Shown: piece by piece, positions 36,991 through 45,104 of the stretch
Layout of the letters: each line of letters begins with the position of its first letter
Position numbering within the stretch: position 1 is the first letter of the stretch
Program-made: the position numbers and the translations under genes
Notes under the pieces: model-generated
Database searches by the model: none
What the model was told of the DNA's origin: nothing
Seen by the model: the letters and a program-made list of their open reading frames with translations, nothing else
Assembly (NCBI GenBank): GCA_004799545.1
Contig: SSMU01000023.1
Coordinates: 124,001-188,000 of the forward strand
DNA: 64,000 bases
Source of the DNA: Phenylobacterium sp.
GTDB taxonomy: Bacteria; Pseudomonadota; Alphaproteobacteria; Caulobacterales; Caulobacteraceae
Direction of reading: 5' to 3'

Positions 36991-37401
36991 CTAGGCCGCG
37001 CCTTCGAGCATCTCGAGCACCGGACAGCTCGGGTCCGCCGAACCGCCGCACTGGCTGACCGTCTCGGCCAGGATGGCCTCCAGCCGCGTCAGGTCGGCGA
37101 TCTTCGCCTGCACGGTGGCCAGGTGGTCGGCGGCGATGGCCCGCACCGCCTCGCAGGGCTGCGCGCGGCTCTGCGAGAGGTCGAGCAGGGCGCGGATGTC
37201 GTCGATCGGGAAGCCCAGCTCGCGGCCCCGCCGGATGAATTCCAGACGCGCGCGATGCTCCGGCTCATAGGCCCGGTGGCCGCCCTCGGTGCGGGCCGGG
37301 GCCGGCATCAGGCCGATCCGTTCGTAGTAGCGGACGGTCTCCAGGTTGACGCCGCTGGCGGCGGCCAGCTCGCCGATCGACAGGCCACGCGGTCTGGGCA
37401 T
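36991..37401 (-). CDS. MerR family transcriptional regulator, mercury/heavy-metal type
   Basis: A 136-residue regulator with the N-terminal winged HTH (LSIGELAAASGVNLETVRYYERIGL) and the long dimerisation helix. Three cysteines, C83 (QPCEAV), C118 (SQCGG) and C126 (PSCPVLE), stand where MerR binds Hg(II) (C82, C117 and C126 of Tn501 MerR), and the intervening helix KIADLTRLEAILAE also matches. A thiophilic metal or thiol-reactive signal is therefore likely. No mercuric reductase or transporter is nearby; the neighbours are a thioredoxin-reductase-like enzyme and a small divergent gene. An operator-like dyad lies upstream (37411-37441). Confidence 0.88.
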   Translation of the reverse strand: MPRPRGLSIGELAAASGVNLETVRYYERIGLMPAPARTEGGHRAYEPEHRARLEFIRRGRELGFPIDDIRALLDLSQSRAQPCEAVRAIAADHLATVQAKIADLTRLEAILAETVSQCGGSADPSCPVLEMLEGAA

Positions 37402-37410
37402 GATTTCGCC

Positions 37411-37441
37411 TTGTATCCGTAGGGACTACGGGTTCGACAGT
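37411..37441 (+). promoter_or_regulatory. MerR-type operator/promoter
   Basis: A perfect dyad CCGTAG-GGA-CTACGG (37417-37431) sits between the start of the MerR gene and the small gene on the other strand. On the plus strand it lies between TTGTAT (37411-37416) and GACAGT (37436-37441) with a 19-base spacer. MerR regulators activate promoters with an unusually long 19-20 base spacer and a CCGTAC-type dyad. Hexamer matches are weak (3 of 6 each). The layout suggests control of the small gene at 37505. Confidence 0.5.
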
Positions 37442-37504
37442 GCCGTCGAAGCCAACGGTTGGCGAGTCCCGACATCGTCGTGGCGGCCGCGGGGAGGACC
37501 GGCG

Positions 37505-37729
37505 ATCCAGTACCGCGCCTATCAGCTCAGCGGCCAGGGCCAGATCGTGGCGGGGGCCTGGTTGGACGCCGCGACCGACGCCGAGGCCGAGACCCTGGCG
37601 CGCGAGCTCTGCCGGCCCAGCGTGCCGACGGTGGAGCTGTGGCTGGAGCAGCGCCGGGTCGCCGTGCTGCGCTGCGCCCCGCCGCCGCGCGCGACGCCCA
37701 CCCGGAGGCGACGGGCCGGCGGCCGTTGA
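37505..37729 (+). CDS. Small conserved hypothetical protein, possible non-AUG (ATC) start
   Basis: The coding-looking part begins IQYRAYQLSGQGQIVAG and continues WLDAATDAEAETLARELC to VELWLEQRRVAVLR, the pattern of a common small alphaproteobacterial protein (about 75 residues, beta-alpha-beta). An ideal ribosome-binding site, GGGGAGG (37491-37497), lies 7 bases before an ATC codon, and there is no ATG, GTG or TTG in frame at that place. The only in-frame ATG nearby (37400) would overlap the MerR gene and add a tail rich in Arg and Trp with no family look. Product length with the ATC start is 74 residues. It is likely to be real, but the start is uncertain. Confidence 0.5.
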   Translation: MQYRAYQLSGQGQIVAGAWLDAATDAEAETLARELCRPSVPTVELWLEQRRVAVLRCAPPPRATPTRRRRAGGR

Positions 37730-37844
37730 GATCATGGTTTCGGCAGACGCTGGTCGCGCTGCCGGATGACGCCCCTGCACGCGTACCTGGGCAGGGGCAT
37801 GGGGCGGCCTCCGCATTCGGGGGTCGCCCCTCATCGCCCGCCGG

Positions 37845-38270
37845 CTAGCGGTCGAACTTGGTCGACAGCACGATCGAGGAGTTGGTCCGCTCGACACCCT
37901 TCACCGCGCCGATCTCGTCGATCAGGGCGTCCATCTCCGAGACCGAGGGCGCCTCGACCACGGCGATCATGTCGGAGGGGCCGCTGACCGACTGCAAGGC
38001 GCGGACCCCGGGCAGGCGGCGCAGCGCGGCGGTGACGGCGGCGGCCTGCTTCGGCTCGACGGTCAGCATGACGTAGGCGTGGATCTGCCGGGCGGTCTCG
38101 GTGTCCGACAGCTTCACGGCGTAGCCGGAGATCACGCCGCTGCGCTCCAGGCGCGCCAGCCGGCTCTGCACCGTGGTGCGCGACAGGCCGAGCGCCCGGG
38201 CGAGTTCGGCGACGGGGGCGCGGGCGTTCTCCCGCAGGCGGGCCAGGAGATGCTGGTCGAGGTCGTCCAT
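37845..38270 (-). CDS. Lrp/AsnC family transcriptional regulator
   Basis: A 141-residue regulator starting MDDLDQHLLARLRENARAP. The HTH is VAELARALGLSRTTVQSRLARLERSGVI and the C-terminal RAM/effector domain covers AYVMLTVEPKQAAAVTAAL and SVSGPSDMIAVVEAPS. Lrp-type proteins bind amino acids through the RAM domain. It diverges from the lysine/saccharopine dehydrogenase gene across about 120 bases, so lysine-responsive control of that operon is likely (inference). A GC-rich interrupted dyad beyond its 3' end (about 37769-37800) may serve as a terminator. Confidence 0.93.
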   Translation of the reverse strand: MDDLDQHLLARLRENARAPVAELARALGLSRTTVQSRLARLERSGVISGYAVKLSDTETARQIHAYVMLTVEPKQAAAVTAALRRLPGVRALQSVSGPSDMIAVVEAPSVSEMDALIDEIGAVKGVERTNSSIVLSTKFDR

Positions 38271-38392
38271 TTAGGCGCTCCGACGACTGAGATCGGCGAT
38301 TCGCCCAATTTACCTCTGAGATTCGCCGAAGCGCCAGTTGAAACCGGTCGACCTCCGGCGGACTCTGAGTCGCGAAGCTTCAGGAGGTCTCC

Positions 38393-39502
38393 ATGCGCAA
38401 GGTCGCGGTCATCGGTGCTGGCAAGATCGGATCCACGGTCGTCGACCTGCTGACCGCCTTCGGGGCCTACGAGGTGCTGGTGATCGACGGCTCGGCCGAG
38501 GCGCTGAGCGCGCTCAAGCCCAACCCGCGGGTCGAGACGGCCGCCATGGCGATCGACGATCCCGGCAAGCTCGCCGAGAAACTCAAGGGGCGGTTCGCGG
38601 TGGTGAACTGTGCGCCCTTCCACCTGACCGTCACCGTCGCCCGCGCCGCCGCCGAGGCGGGCGCTCACTACCTGGACCTCACCGAGGACGTGGCCTCCAG
38701 CCGGGTCACCCGCGAGCTCGCGGAAACCTCCGGCACGGCCTTCATCCCGCAATGTGGCCTGGCGCCCGGCTTCATCACCATCGCCGCCTGGGAGCTCGCC
38801 AAGCACTTCGACGAGCTGCACGACGTGCGCCTCAGGGTGGGCGCCCTGCCGCGCTACCCGTCCAATGCGCTCAACTACAACCTCACCTGGTCCACCGACG
38901 GGGTGATCAACGAATACTGCGAACCCTGCGAGGCGGTGCTGAACGGCAAGCTGCGCGAGGTCCCGCCGCTGGAGGAATGTGAGGAGTTCGCCCTCGACGG
39001 CGTCACCTACGAGGCCTTCAACACCTCCGGTGGGCTCGGCACCCTGTGCCAGACGCTGGAGGGCAAGGTCCGCAACCTCAACTACAAGACCATCCGCTAC
39101 CCGGGCCACGCGGCGATCATGAAGGCGCTGCTCAACGACCTGAACCTCAGGAACCGCCGGCACATCCTGAAGGACATCCTGGAGAACGCCGTGCCCGCGA
39201 CCCTGCAGGACGTGGTGATCGTGTTCGTCACCGTCTCGGGCCTGAAGGCCGGGCGGCTGATGCAGGAGACCTATGTCAACAAGGTCTACGCCCAGGAGAT
39301 CGGCGGCGAGGTGAAGAGCGCCATCCAGATCACCACCGCCGGCGCGATCTGCGCGGTGCTGGACATGCTGGCCGACGGCAAGCTGCCCCAGCAGGGCTTC
39401 ATCCGGCAGGAGGACATTCCGCTGGCCGACTTCCTGGCCAACCGGTTCGGCCGGTTCTATGCCCCCGAAGCCGCGCCCGCCTTTCGCGCCGCCGCCGAGT
39501 AG
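38393..39502 (+). CDS. Saccharopine dehydrogenase-family protein, probable lysine 6-dehydrogenase
   Basis: A 369-residue protein with an N-terminal Rossmann domain (VAVIGAGKIGSTVVDLL) and the family blocks VVNCAPFHLTVTVARAAAEAG, here given only in part as CAPFHLTVTVA, AHYLDLTED and FIPQCGLAPGFITI. NYNLTWSTDGVINEYCEPC lies in the substrate domain. The length fits lysine 6-dehydrogenase and Lys1-like enzymes. The ALDH7-type aminoadipate-semialdehyde dehydrogenase gene follows 12 bases downstream, so oxidation of the lysine epsilon-amine to the semialdehyde/piperideine carboxylate is the most likely step. AGGAGG lies 7 bases before the ATG. Confidence 0.88.
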   Translation: MRKVAVIGAGKIGSTVVDLLTAFGAYEVLVIDGSAEALSALKPNPRVETAAMAIDDPGKLAEKLKGRFAVVNCAPFHLTVTVARAAAEAGAHYLDLTEDVASSRVTRELAETSGTAFIPQCGLAPGFITIAAWELAKHFDELHDVRLRVGALPRYPSNALNYNLTWSTDGVINEYCEPCEAVLNGKLREVPPLEECEEFALDGVTYEAFNTSGGLGTLCQTLEGKVRNLNYKTIRYPGHAAIMKALLNDLNLRNRRHILKDILENAVPATLQDVVIVFVTVSGLKAGRLMQETYVNKVYAQEIGGEVKSAIQITTAGAICAVLDMLADGKLPQQGFIRQEDIPLADFLANRFGRFYAPEAAPAFRAAAE

Positions 39503-39514
39503 GAAAGCCGCCCG

Positions 39515-41047
39515 ATGACCGTGCAGAGCAAGATCGCCTCGGCCGCCTCCGAGGCCGCCCAGGTCCTTGAACGGCTGGGCGTACGCCCGGCCCTCGTGAG
39601 CGGCGGCGACCGCCCCGCGCGCTCCCCGGTGACCGGCGAGGTGATCGCCCAGGTGCATGACGCCAACCCTCAAGACGTGGCCGCGACCATAGAGGCCGCC
39701 CACACGGCCTTCCTGGCCTGGCGCAACGTGCCCGCGCCCCGGCGCGGCGAGCTGGTCCGGCTGCTGGGCGAGGAGCTGCGCGCCGCCAAGACCGACCTCG
39801 GCCGGCTGGTGACCCTGGAGGCCGGCAAGATCGTCTCCGAGGCCGAGGGCGAAGTGCAGGAGATGATCGACATCTGCGACTACGCGGTCGGCCTGTCGCG
39901 CCAGCTGTTCGGCCTGACGCTGGCCACCGAGCGGCCCGACCATCGGATGATGGAGACCTGGCACCCGCTGGGCGTGGTCGGCGTGATCTCGGCCTTCAAC
40001 TTCCCCGTCGCCGTCTGGTCGTGGAACGCCTGCCTGGCCTTCGTCTGCGGCGACGCCGTGGTCTGGAAGCCGTCGGAGAAGACGCCACTGACGGCGCTCG
40101 CCGTCCAGGCCCTGTTCGAGCGCGCGGCGGCCCGTTTCCCCGACGCGCCGGCCGGCTTGTCCGCCGTCGTCATTGGCGGCCGCGAGGTCGGCGAGGCCCT
40201 GGTCGACCATCCGAAGGTCCCGCTGGTCTCGGCCACCGGCTCGACCGCCATGGGCCGCGCCGTGGCCCCGAAGCTCGCGGCCCGCTTCGCCCGCGCCCTG
40301 CTGGAGCTCGGCGGCAACAACGCCGCGATCGTCGCCCCCACCGCCGACCTCGACCTGGCGCTGCGTGGCATCGCGTTTGCGGCCATGGGCACGGCCGGCC
40401 AGCGCTGCACGACGCTCCGGCGGCTGTTCGTCCACGACAGCCTCTACGACGCCTTCGTCCCGCGCCTGACGGCCGCCTACGGCTCCGTCCCGGTCGGCGA
40501 TCCGCGCGCCGTCGGGACCCTGGTGGGCCCGCTGATCGACCGAGCCGCGTTCGAGGCCATGCAGGCGTCGCTGGCCGAGGCCCGCAAGGCCGGCGGCCAG
40601 GTGACCGGCGGCGAGGCGGTCGAGATGCCCGGCTGCGCCGAGGCGGCCTACGTCCATCCCGCCCTGGTGGAGATGCCCGAGCAGGCGCAGGTCGTGCGCC
40701 GCGAGACCTTCGCCCCGATCCTCTACGTCATGCGCTACCGTGAGATCGGCGAGGCGATCGCCGCCAACAACGACGTGCCGCAGGGCCTGTCGTCGTCGAT
40801 CTTCACCAACGACGTGCGCGAGGCCGAGCTGTTCACCTCGGCGCGCGGCTCCGACTGCGGCATCGCCAACGTCAACATCGGCCCCTCGGGCGCCGAGATC
40901 GGCGGGGCGTTCGGCGGCGAGAAGGAGACCGGCGGCGGCCGCGAGGCCGGCTCCGACAGCTGGAAGGCCTATATGCGCCGCGCCACCAACACGGTGAACT
41001 ATGGCGCCACCCTGCCGCTGGCCCAGGGCGTCAAGTTCGACGTCTGA
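39515..41047 (+). CDS. Aldehyde dehydrogenase of the ALDH7 family (alpha-aminoadipate semialdehyde dehydrogenase)
   Basis: A 510-residue enzyme with the antiquitin/AmaB pattern: HPLGVVGVISAFNFPVAVWSWN, E264 in LLELGGNN, catalytic C298 in GQRCTT, and the family-defining C-terminal block GPSGAEIGGAFGGEKETGGG then DSWKAYMRRATNTVNY. Family 7 enzymes oxidise alpha-aminoadipate semialdehyde to alpha-aminoadipate with NAD+. With the dehydrogenase upstream it makes a two-step cytoplasmic route from lysine. The Lrp regulator lies just beyond. All catalytic residues are present. Confidence 0.95.
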   Translation: MTVQSKIASAASEAAQVLERLGVRPALVSGGDRPARSPVTGEVIAQVHDANPQDVAATIEAAHTAFLAWRNVPAPRRGELVRLLGEELRAAKTDLGRLVTLEAGKIVSEAEGEVQEMIDICDYAVGLSRQLFGLTLATERPDHRMMETWHPLGVVGVISAFNFPVAVWSWNACLAFVCGDAVVWKPSEKTPLTALAVQALFERAAARFPDAPAGLSAVVIGGREVGEALVDHPKVPLVSATGSTAMGRAVAPKLAARFARALLELGGNNAAIVAPTADLDLALRGIAFAAMGTAGQRCTTLRRLFVHDSLYDAFVPRLTAAYGSVPVGDPRAVGTLVGPLIDRAAFEAMQASLAEARKAGGQVTGGEAVEMPGCAEAAYVHPALVEMPEQAQVVRRETFAPILYVMRYREIGEAIAANNDVPQGLSSSIFTNDVREAELFTSARGSDCGIANVNIGPSGAEIGGAFGGEKETGGGREAGSDSWKAYMRRATNTVNYGATLPLAQGVKFDV

Positions 41048-41073
41048 GGCCCGCCGCAGGCTTGCACGGCCGA

Positions 41074-41126
41074 TTGACAAACCCCGGTTACGCGAGTTGC
41101 ATGGCCACGCCATGACAACCGGGGGG
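41074..41126 (+). promoter_or_regulatory. TTGACA box and nested dyad sequestering a ribosome-binding site
   Basis: TTGACA (41074-41079) is followed by arms CCCCGGTT (41082-41089) and AACCGGGG (41117-41124), with an inner perfect hairpin CATGG-CCACG-CCATG (41100-41114). The outer 3' arm overlaps the GGGGGG ribosome-binding site (41121-41126), 6 bases before the ATG at 41133. A -10 box at the right spacing would be TTGCAT (weak). If transcription starts that late the outer stem would not be in the RNA, so it may be a DNA operator instead. Confidence 0.4.
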
Positions 41127-41132
41127 TGAAAA

Positions 41133-41825
41133 ATGGCCGGCGCCAGTCTCATCAGCTTGCCAGACCTCGGCGCCGCGCTTGCGGGCCTCTCGGCGCTCTC
41201 CACCGCGGCCTTCGGCCTGCTGGACGCCAGCAAGGCGCTGTGGGGCGGCGTCTCCAACTTCGGCCGCGGACACCTGCACGCCGCGCTGACGCCCTACGCC
41301 CCGGCGCTCGACGTGGCGCTCGGGGCCGGCGCCTGGTGGCCCGCCGTCCTGACCAACTGGATCGCCGGCGTCCCCAAGGCCGACCAGAAGGCCAAGGCCC
41401 AGGCCCTGATCAAACTCGGCCTGACGCCGGCCACGGCGCCAGCCATCGCCGCCGCAGCCCAGGTGGACGCCAGGGCGCTGAGCGCGGTCACCGCCAAGCT
41501 CCGCACCGGCGCCAAGCTGACCGCCGCCGACCTGGACGTGCTGGGCCGGATGAACGCGGTCATCGACGTGCAGCTCGACGCGGCCTTCGAGGCCGCCGAC
41601 CAGCAGTACCTCAACGCCTGCCGCCTGCTGGCGGGCCTGGTGGCCGTGGGCCTGGCCATCGCCGCCTGGGGCCTCTGGCCGACCGCGGCGGACAATCCGC
41701 GGCCCAGCGTCTGGACCGCCATCGCCGTGGGCCTGCTGGCCGTGCCCCTGGCCCCCATCGCCAAGGACCTCACCTCCGGCCTCTCCGCGGCGATGAAGGC
41801 GCTGAAGGCCGCCAGCAAGGTCTAG
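41133..41825 (+). CDS. Hypothetical protein with two C-terminal membrane segments
   Basis: A 230-residue protein I do not recognise. It is alanine/leucine-rich and helical, with an amphipathic middle part (KADQKAKAQALIKLGLTPAT, AKLRTGAKLTAADLDVLGRM) and two likely membrane helices at about 164-182 (LLAGLVAVGLAIAAWGLW) and 194-210. The next gene, a DUF900 hydrolase, starts 4 bases after its stop, so they form a pair. Anchoring or regulating the hydrolase at the membrane is a guess from position only. Confidence 0.7.
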   Translation: MAGASLISLPDLGAALAGLSALSTAAFGLLDASKALWGGVSNFGRGHLHAALTPYAPALDVALGAGAWWPAVLTNWIAGVPKADQKAKAQALIKLGLTPATAPAIAAAAQVDARALSAVTAKLRTGAKLTAADLDVLGRMNAVIDVQLDAAFEAADQQYLNACRLLAGLVAVGLAIAAWGLWPTAADNPRPSVWTAIAVGLLAVPLAPIAKDLTSGLSAAMKALKAASKV

Positions 41826-41828
41826 GCG

Positions 41829-42668
41829 ATGACCCGCTTCCTGATGCTGCGCACCCACGATGTCGGCGGCGCGGTCGTCCCGCCCAGCGTGGTCGACTGC
41901 GACGGCGTGGCGCCGCTGGGCTACCAGCCGGTCACCGACGACGCGGCGGCGGCCGACGTGGCGGGCCGCGACGTGGTGCTGGCGATCCACGGCTTCAACG
42001 TGCCCAGGCCGCACGGCGTCGGCTCGCTGGCGGCGCTGGAGGCGGCGCTGGCGCTGACGCCCAACTACCGGTTCTTCGGCGTGCTCTGGCCGGGCGACTT
42101 CTGGATCCCGGTGATCGACTATCCCTGGGAGGCGGCGCACGCGGTGACCGCCGGCCGCTATTTGGCGACCTACCTCAACCAGAATTTCACCAACGCCGCC
42201 TCGATCTCCTTCATCTCGCACAGCCTGGGCGGGCGGGTGCTGCTGGAGGCGGTGCAGAACCTGGATCGCCCGGCGCCGCAGCTCTGCATCGCCGCCGGCG
42301 CCGCCGACGACGACTGCATGGTGGTCCAATACCAAGGGGCGAAACGGAACGCCGGCCGCATCTGTGTGCTCTCCTCCACCGAGGACATGGTGCTGAAGCT
42401 GGCCTACCCGGCCGGTGACTTCATCTCCGACGTGCTGCTGGGCGACAACGACAGCCCCTGGGAATCCGCGCTCGGCCTGAAGGGGCCGAAGCCGGACGCC
42501 GCCCCGCCGATCTTCGAGGAGCCGATCCCCTCGGGGCTGGGCTACGGCCACGGCGACTACTTCCCGCCCTCGACCCCGCCGGTCCCGCCGCCAGCCGACC
42601 CGAAGTGGCGCCACGCGGTCGACTACATGCGCCGCGCGATCACCGGCCAAGCCAGCTACTGGGCCTAA
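41829..42668 (+). CDS. Alpha/beta hydrolase, DUF900 type
   Basis: A 279-residue protein with the DUF900 layout: VVLAIHGFNVPRP (oxyanion-side His-Gly), YRFFGVLWPGDF, YLNQNFTNAASIS and the nucleophile elbow SHSLGGRVLLEAV. GYGHGDYFPPS near the C-terminus probably carries the catalytic histidine. There is no signal peptide. Members are predicted lipases or esterases of unknown substrate. It is coupled to the membrane protein gene upstream and ends about 70 bases before the MoxR gene. Confidence 0.82.
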   Translation: MTRFLMLRTHDVGGAVVPPSVVDCDGVAPLGYQPVTDDAAAADVAGRDVVLAIHGFNVPRPHGVGSLAALEAALALTPNYRFFGVLWPGDFWIPVIDYPWEAAHAVTAGRYLATYLNQNFTNAASISFISHSLGGRVLLEAVQNLDRPAPQLCIAAGAADDDCMVVQYQGAKRNAGRICVLSSTEDMVLKLAYPAGDFISDVLLGDNDSPWESALGLKGPKPDAAPPIFEEPIPSGLGYGHGDYFPPSTPPVPPPADPKWRHAVDYMRRAITGQASYWA

Positions 42669-42740
42669 GGCGTTTGCCCTCGCCGCCCGCGTTCGGCACA
42701 ATCGCGCCTTTCAACGCCTGTATTTTGAAAGTTCGAGACT

Positions 42741-43697
42741 TTGACCATTTCCGGCACGGCCGCGCGCGACGCATCGGCCGCCAACCCCTTGAGTTCGGTC
42801 GATGCCCTGATCGCGGGCCTCGGCAGCGTGGACTACATCGCCTCGCGCCGCATCGCGACGGCGCTCTACATGGCCGTCAACCTGCAGAAGCCGGTCCTGG
42901 TGGAAGGCTCCGCCGGCGTCGGCAAGACCGAGCTGGCGCTGTCCACCGCCCGCCTGCTCGGCCTGCCGCTGATCCGCATGCAATGCTACGAGGGCCTCGA
43001 CGAGAGCAAGGCGCTGTACGAGTGGAAGTACGGCAAGCAACTGCTCTACACCCAGATCCTCAAGGACCGGATGGGCGAGACCCTGGCCGACGCCGCCACC
43101 ATGGACGACGCCATGGACCGGCTGCACGGCATGGGCGACCTGTTCTTCTCCGAGCCCTTCCTGGAGCCCCGGCCGCTGATGCGGGCGCTGAAGGAAGACG
43201 GCGGCTGCGTCCTGCTGATCGACGAGATCGACAAGTCCGACGAGGCGTTCGAGGCCTTCCTGCTGGAGGTGCTGTCGGCCTACCAGGTGTCGATCCCGGA
43301 GCTGGGTGTAGTGGTGGCCAAGACCCCGCCGCTGGTGTTCCTGACCTCCAACAACGTGCGCGACCTGGGCGATGCGCTGAAGCGGCGCTGCCTGCACCTG
43401 CACATCCCGCTGCCCGAGGCGGCGCTGGAGGAGAAGATCGTCGCCACCCGGGTGCCGGACATCGAGGCCACGCTGACCCGCGAGCTGGTGGCCTTCGTCC
43501 AGACGCTCAGGACGCTCGACCTACGCAAGTCGCCGTCGATCTCCGAGACCGTCGACTGGGCCCGCGCGCTCGTCTTGCTGCACGCGGCGAGCCTGGACCC
43601 GGCCCTGGTGCGCGACACGCTGAACGTGATCCTGAAGTTCGAGCAGGACATCGTCGCCGTCGAGCCGCAGATCGTCGAGCTGCTGGCGCGCCGCTAG
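42741..43697 (+). CDS. MoxR/CoxD-family AAA+ ATPase
   Basis: A 318-residue AAA+ ATPase read from a TTG. Walker A is GSAGVGKT (56-63), Walker B GGCVLLIDEIDKSDEAFE (with DE), sensor 1 in VFLTSNNVRDLGDALKRRC. The sequence around QCYEGLDESKALYEWKYGKQLLY is typical of the CoxD branch of the MoxR group. MoxR ATPases act as chaperones that mature or activate partner enzymes, usually with a VWA protein. Such a partner (CoxE-like) starts 4 bases downstream. Confidence 0.92.
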   Translation: MTISGTAARDASAANPLSSVDALIAGLGSVDYIASRRIATALYMAVNLQKPVLVEGSAGVGKTELALSTARLLGLPLIRMQCYEGLDESKALYEWKYGKQLLYTQILKDRMGETLADAATMDDAMDRLHGMGDLFFSEPFLEPRPLMRALKEDGGCVLLIDEIDKSDEAFEAFLLEVLSAYQVSIPELGVVVAKTPPLVFLTSNNVRDLGDALKRRCLHLHIPLPEAALEEKIVATRVPDIEATLTRELVAFVQTLRTLDLRKSPSISETVDWARALVLLHAASLDPALVRDTLNVILKFEQDIVAVEPQIVELLARR

Positions 43698-43701
43698 GCC
43701 G

Positions 43702-45069
43702 ATGCAGCACACGCTCGAAGAGTTCATCCGCGCGCTCAGGGCCGTCGACGTGCGAGTCTCGCCGGCCGAGGCGATCGACGCGGCCCGCGCCTGCGCGGTG
43801 GTGGGCTACGCCGACCGGACGCTGTTCAAGGACGCGCTCTGCGTCAGCCTGGCCAAGAGCCCGGACGAGGTGGTCCGTTTCGATGCGACCTTCGAGACCT
43901 TCTTCACCCGCGAGCGGCTGAGCACGGCGCCGCCCGAGGCCGGCGAGCGGCAGGGCGAGGACGACAGCGATCCGTCGCAGTCCGACGCCGGCGCGGAGGC
44001 CTCGCCGCTGGCCCAGATGCTGCTGAAAGGCGATGCGGCGGGCCTGGCCCAGGCGATGGAAGAGGCGGCCCAGCGGGCCGGCGTGGCGGAGATCCGCCTC
44101 TCGACCCAGCGCAGCCGGATGACCCGGCGGCTGCTGGACGAGATGGGGCTGGCGGAGATCGAGCAGATCATCGCCGCGGCGCGCCGACAGGTCGAAGGGC
44201 GCGGCTTGGCCGAGCGGCTGGACGCCCGGCGCAAGGCGCTGGTGGCGGAGGCCCAGGCCTTCGTCGACCGCCAGCACAGCCTCTATGCGGCCGGCTCGGC
44301 CAAGGCGCTGCGCGAGGAGATGCTGGCCAAGAAGGCGCTGAACGCCGACGGCGGCATCGATCCGGTCGACCTGGCGATGATGCAGGCCCTGGTCCGCAAG
44401 ATGGCCAAGCGCCTGGCCGACCGCTATTCGCGCCGCCGCCGCGTGGCCAACCGCGGCCACCTCGACGTGCGCAAGACCCTGCGCAAGTCCATGGCCCACG
44501 GCGGCGTGCCGTTCGAGATCGAGTGGAAGCGCAAGAAGATCGACAAGCCGTCGATCGTGGCGATCTGCGACGTCTCCAAGTCAGTGGCGGCCGCAGCGCA
44601 GTTCCTGCTCACCTTCCTCTACAGCCTCAACGAGGTGGTGGACCGGATGGACGCCTTCGCCTTCTCCGGCCGGCTGATTCCGGTGAACGACATCCTCGAC
44701 GACTACGGGGTGGAGAACGCCATCCTCAAGGTGCTGCAGACCATCGGCTTCCAGCAGACCGACTATGGCCGCGCCCTTGAGGATTTCTGCGAACAGCACC
44801 TCGACCGGCTGGACCGCCACACCACGGTGATCTTCCTGGGCGACGGCCGCTCCAACTTCGCCGAGCCCCGGCTCGACCTGATGCACCAGATCCAGCAGCG
44901 CTCGCGGGCGGTGATCTGGCTGAACCCGGAGCCGGAGAGCTACTGGGCGCAGGGCGACAGCGTCATGCACCGCTACGAGCGGTTCTGCCATGTGGCCAAG
45001 CACTGCAACACGCTGGGCCAGCTGGAGCGGATCGTCGAGGACGTGCTCCGGACCTACGTGCCCCACTAG
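43702..45069 (+). CDS. VWA domain-containing CoxE-like protein
   Basis: A 455-residue protein. The N-terminal half is helical (FIRALRAVDVRVSPAEAIDAAR, a basic RRRRVANRG-type region, MAHGGVPFEIEWKRKK). The von Willebrand A domain carries a MIDAS-like DVSKSV and FAFSGRL, with VIFLGDGRSNFAEPRLDLM in the second part. CoxE and similar proteins partner with MoxR-type ATPases in metal-centre insertion, for example in CO dehydrogenase maturation. There is no CO dehydrogenase here. The molybdenum hydroxylase at 51145-53799 is a possible but unproven client. Confidence 0.9.
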   Translation: MQHTLEEFIRALRAVDVRVSPAEAIDAARACAVVGYADRTLFKDALCVSLAKSPDEVVRFDATFETFFTRERLSTAPPEAGERQGEDDSDPSQSDAGAEASPLAQMLLKGDAAGLAQAMEEAAQRAGVAEIRLSTQRSRMTRRLLDEMGLAEIEQIIAAARRQVEGRGLAERLDARRKALVAEAQAFVDRQHSLYAAGSAKALREEMLAKKALNADGGIDPVDLAMMQALVRKMAKRLADRYSRRRRVANRGHLDVRKTLRKSMAHGGVPFEIEWKRKKIDKPSIVAICDVSKSVAAAAQFLLTFLYSLNEVVDRMDAFAFSGRLIPVNDILDDYGVENAILKVLQTIGFQQTDYGRALEDFCEQHLDRLDRHTTVIFLGDGRSNFAEPRLDLMHQIQQRSRAVIWLNPEPESYWAQGDSVMHRYERFCHVAKHCNTLGQLERIVEDVLRTYVPH

Positions 45070-45104
45070 CGCTGCAGCGGCTTTCGGCGGTAGGGCCTTG
45101 GGGG

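Noticed and set aside
36991..37401. A complete mercury-resistance (mer) operon
   Set aside because: Only the regulator has the mercury-type cysteines. There is no merA, merT or merP, and the nearby flavoprotein lacks mercuric-reductase features such as the C-terminal cysteine pair.
38132..41257. A 1041-codon open frame on the minus strand
   Set aside because: It is antisense to the lysine dehydrogenase and ALDH7 genes, both with intact catalytic motifs. Its translation shows no family pattern.
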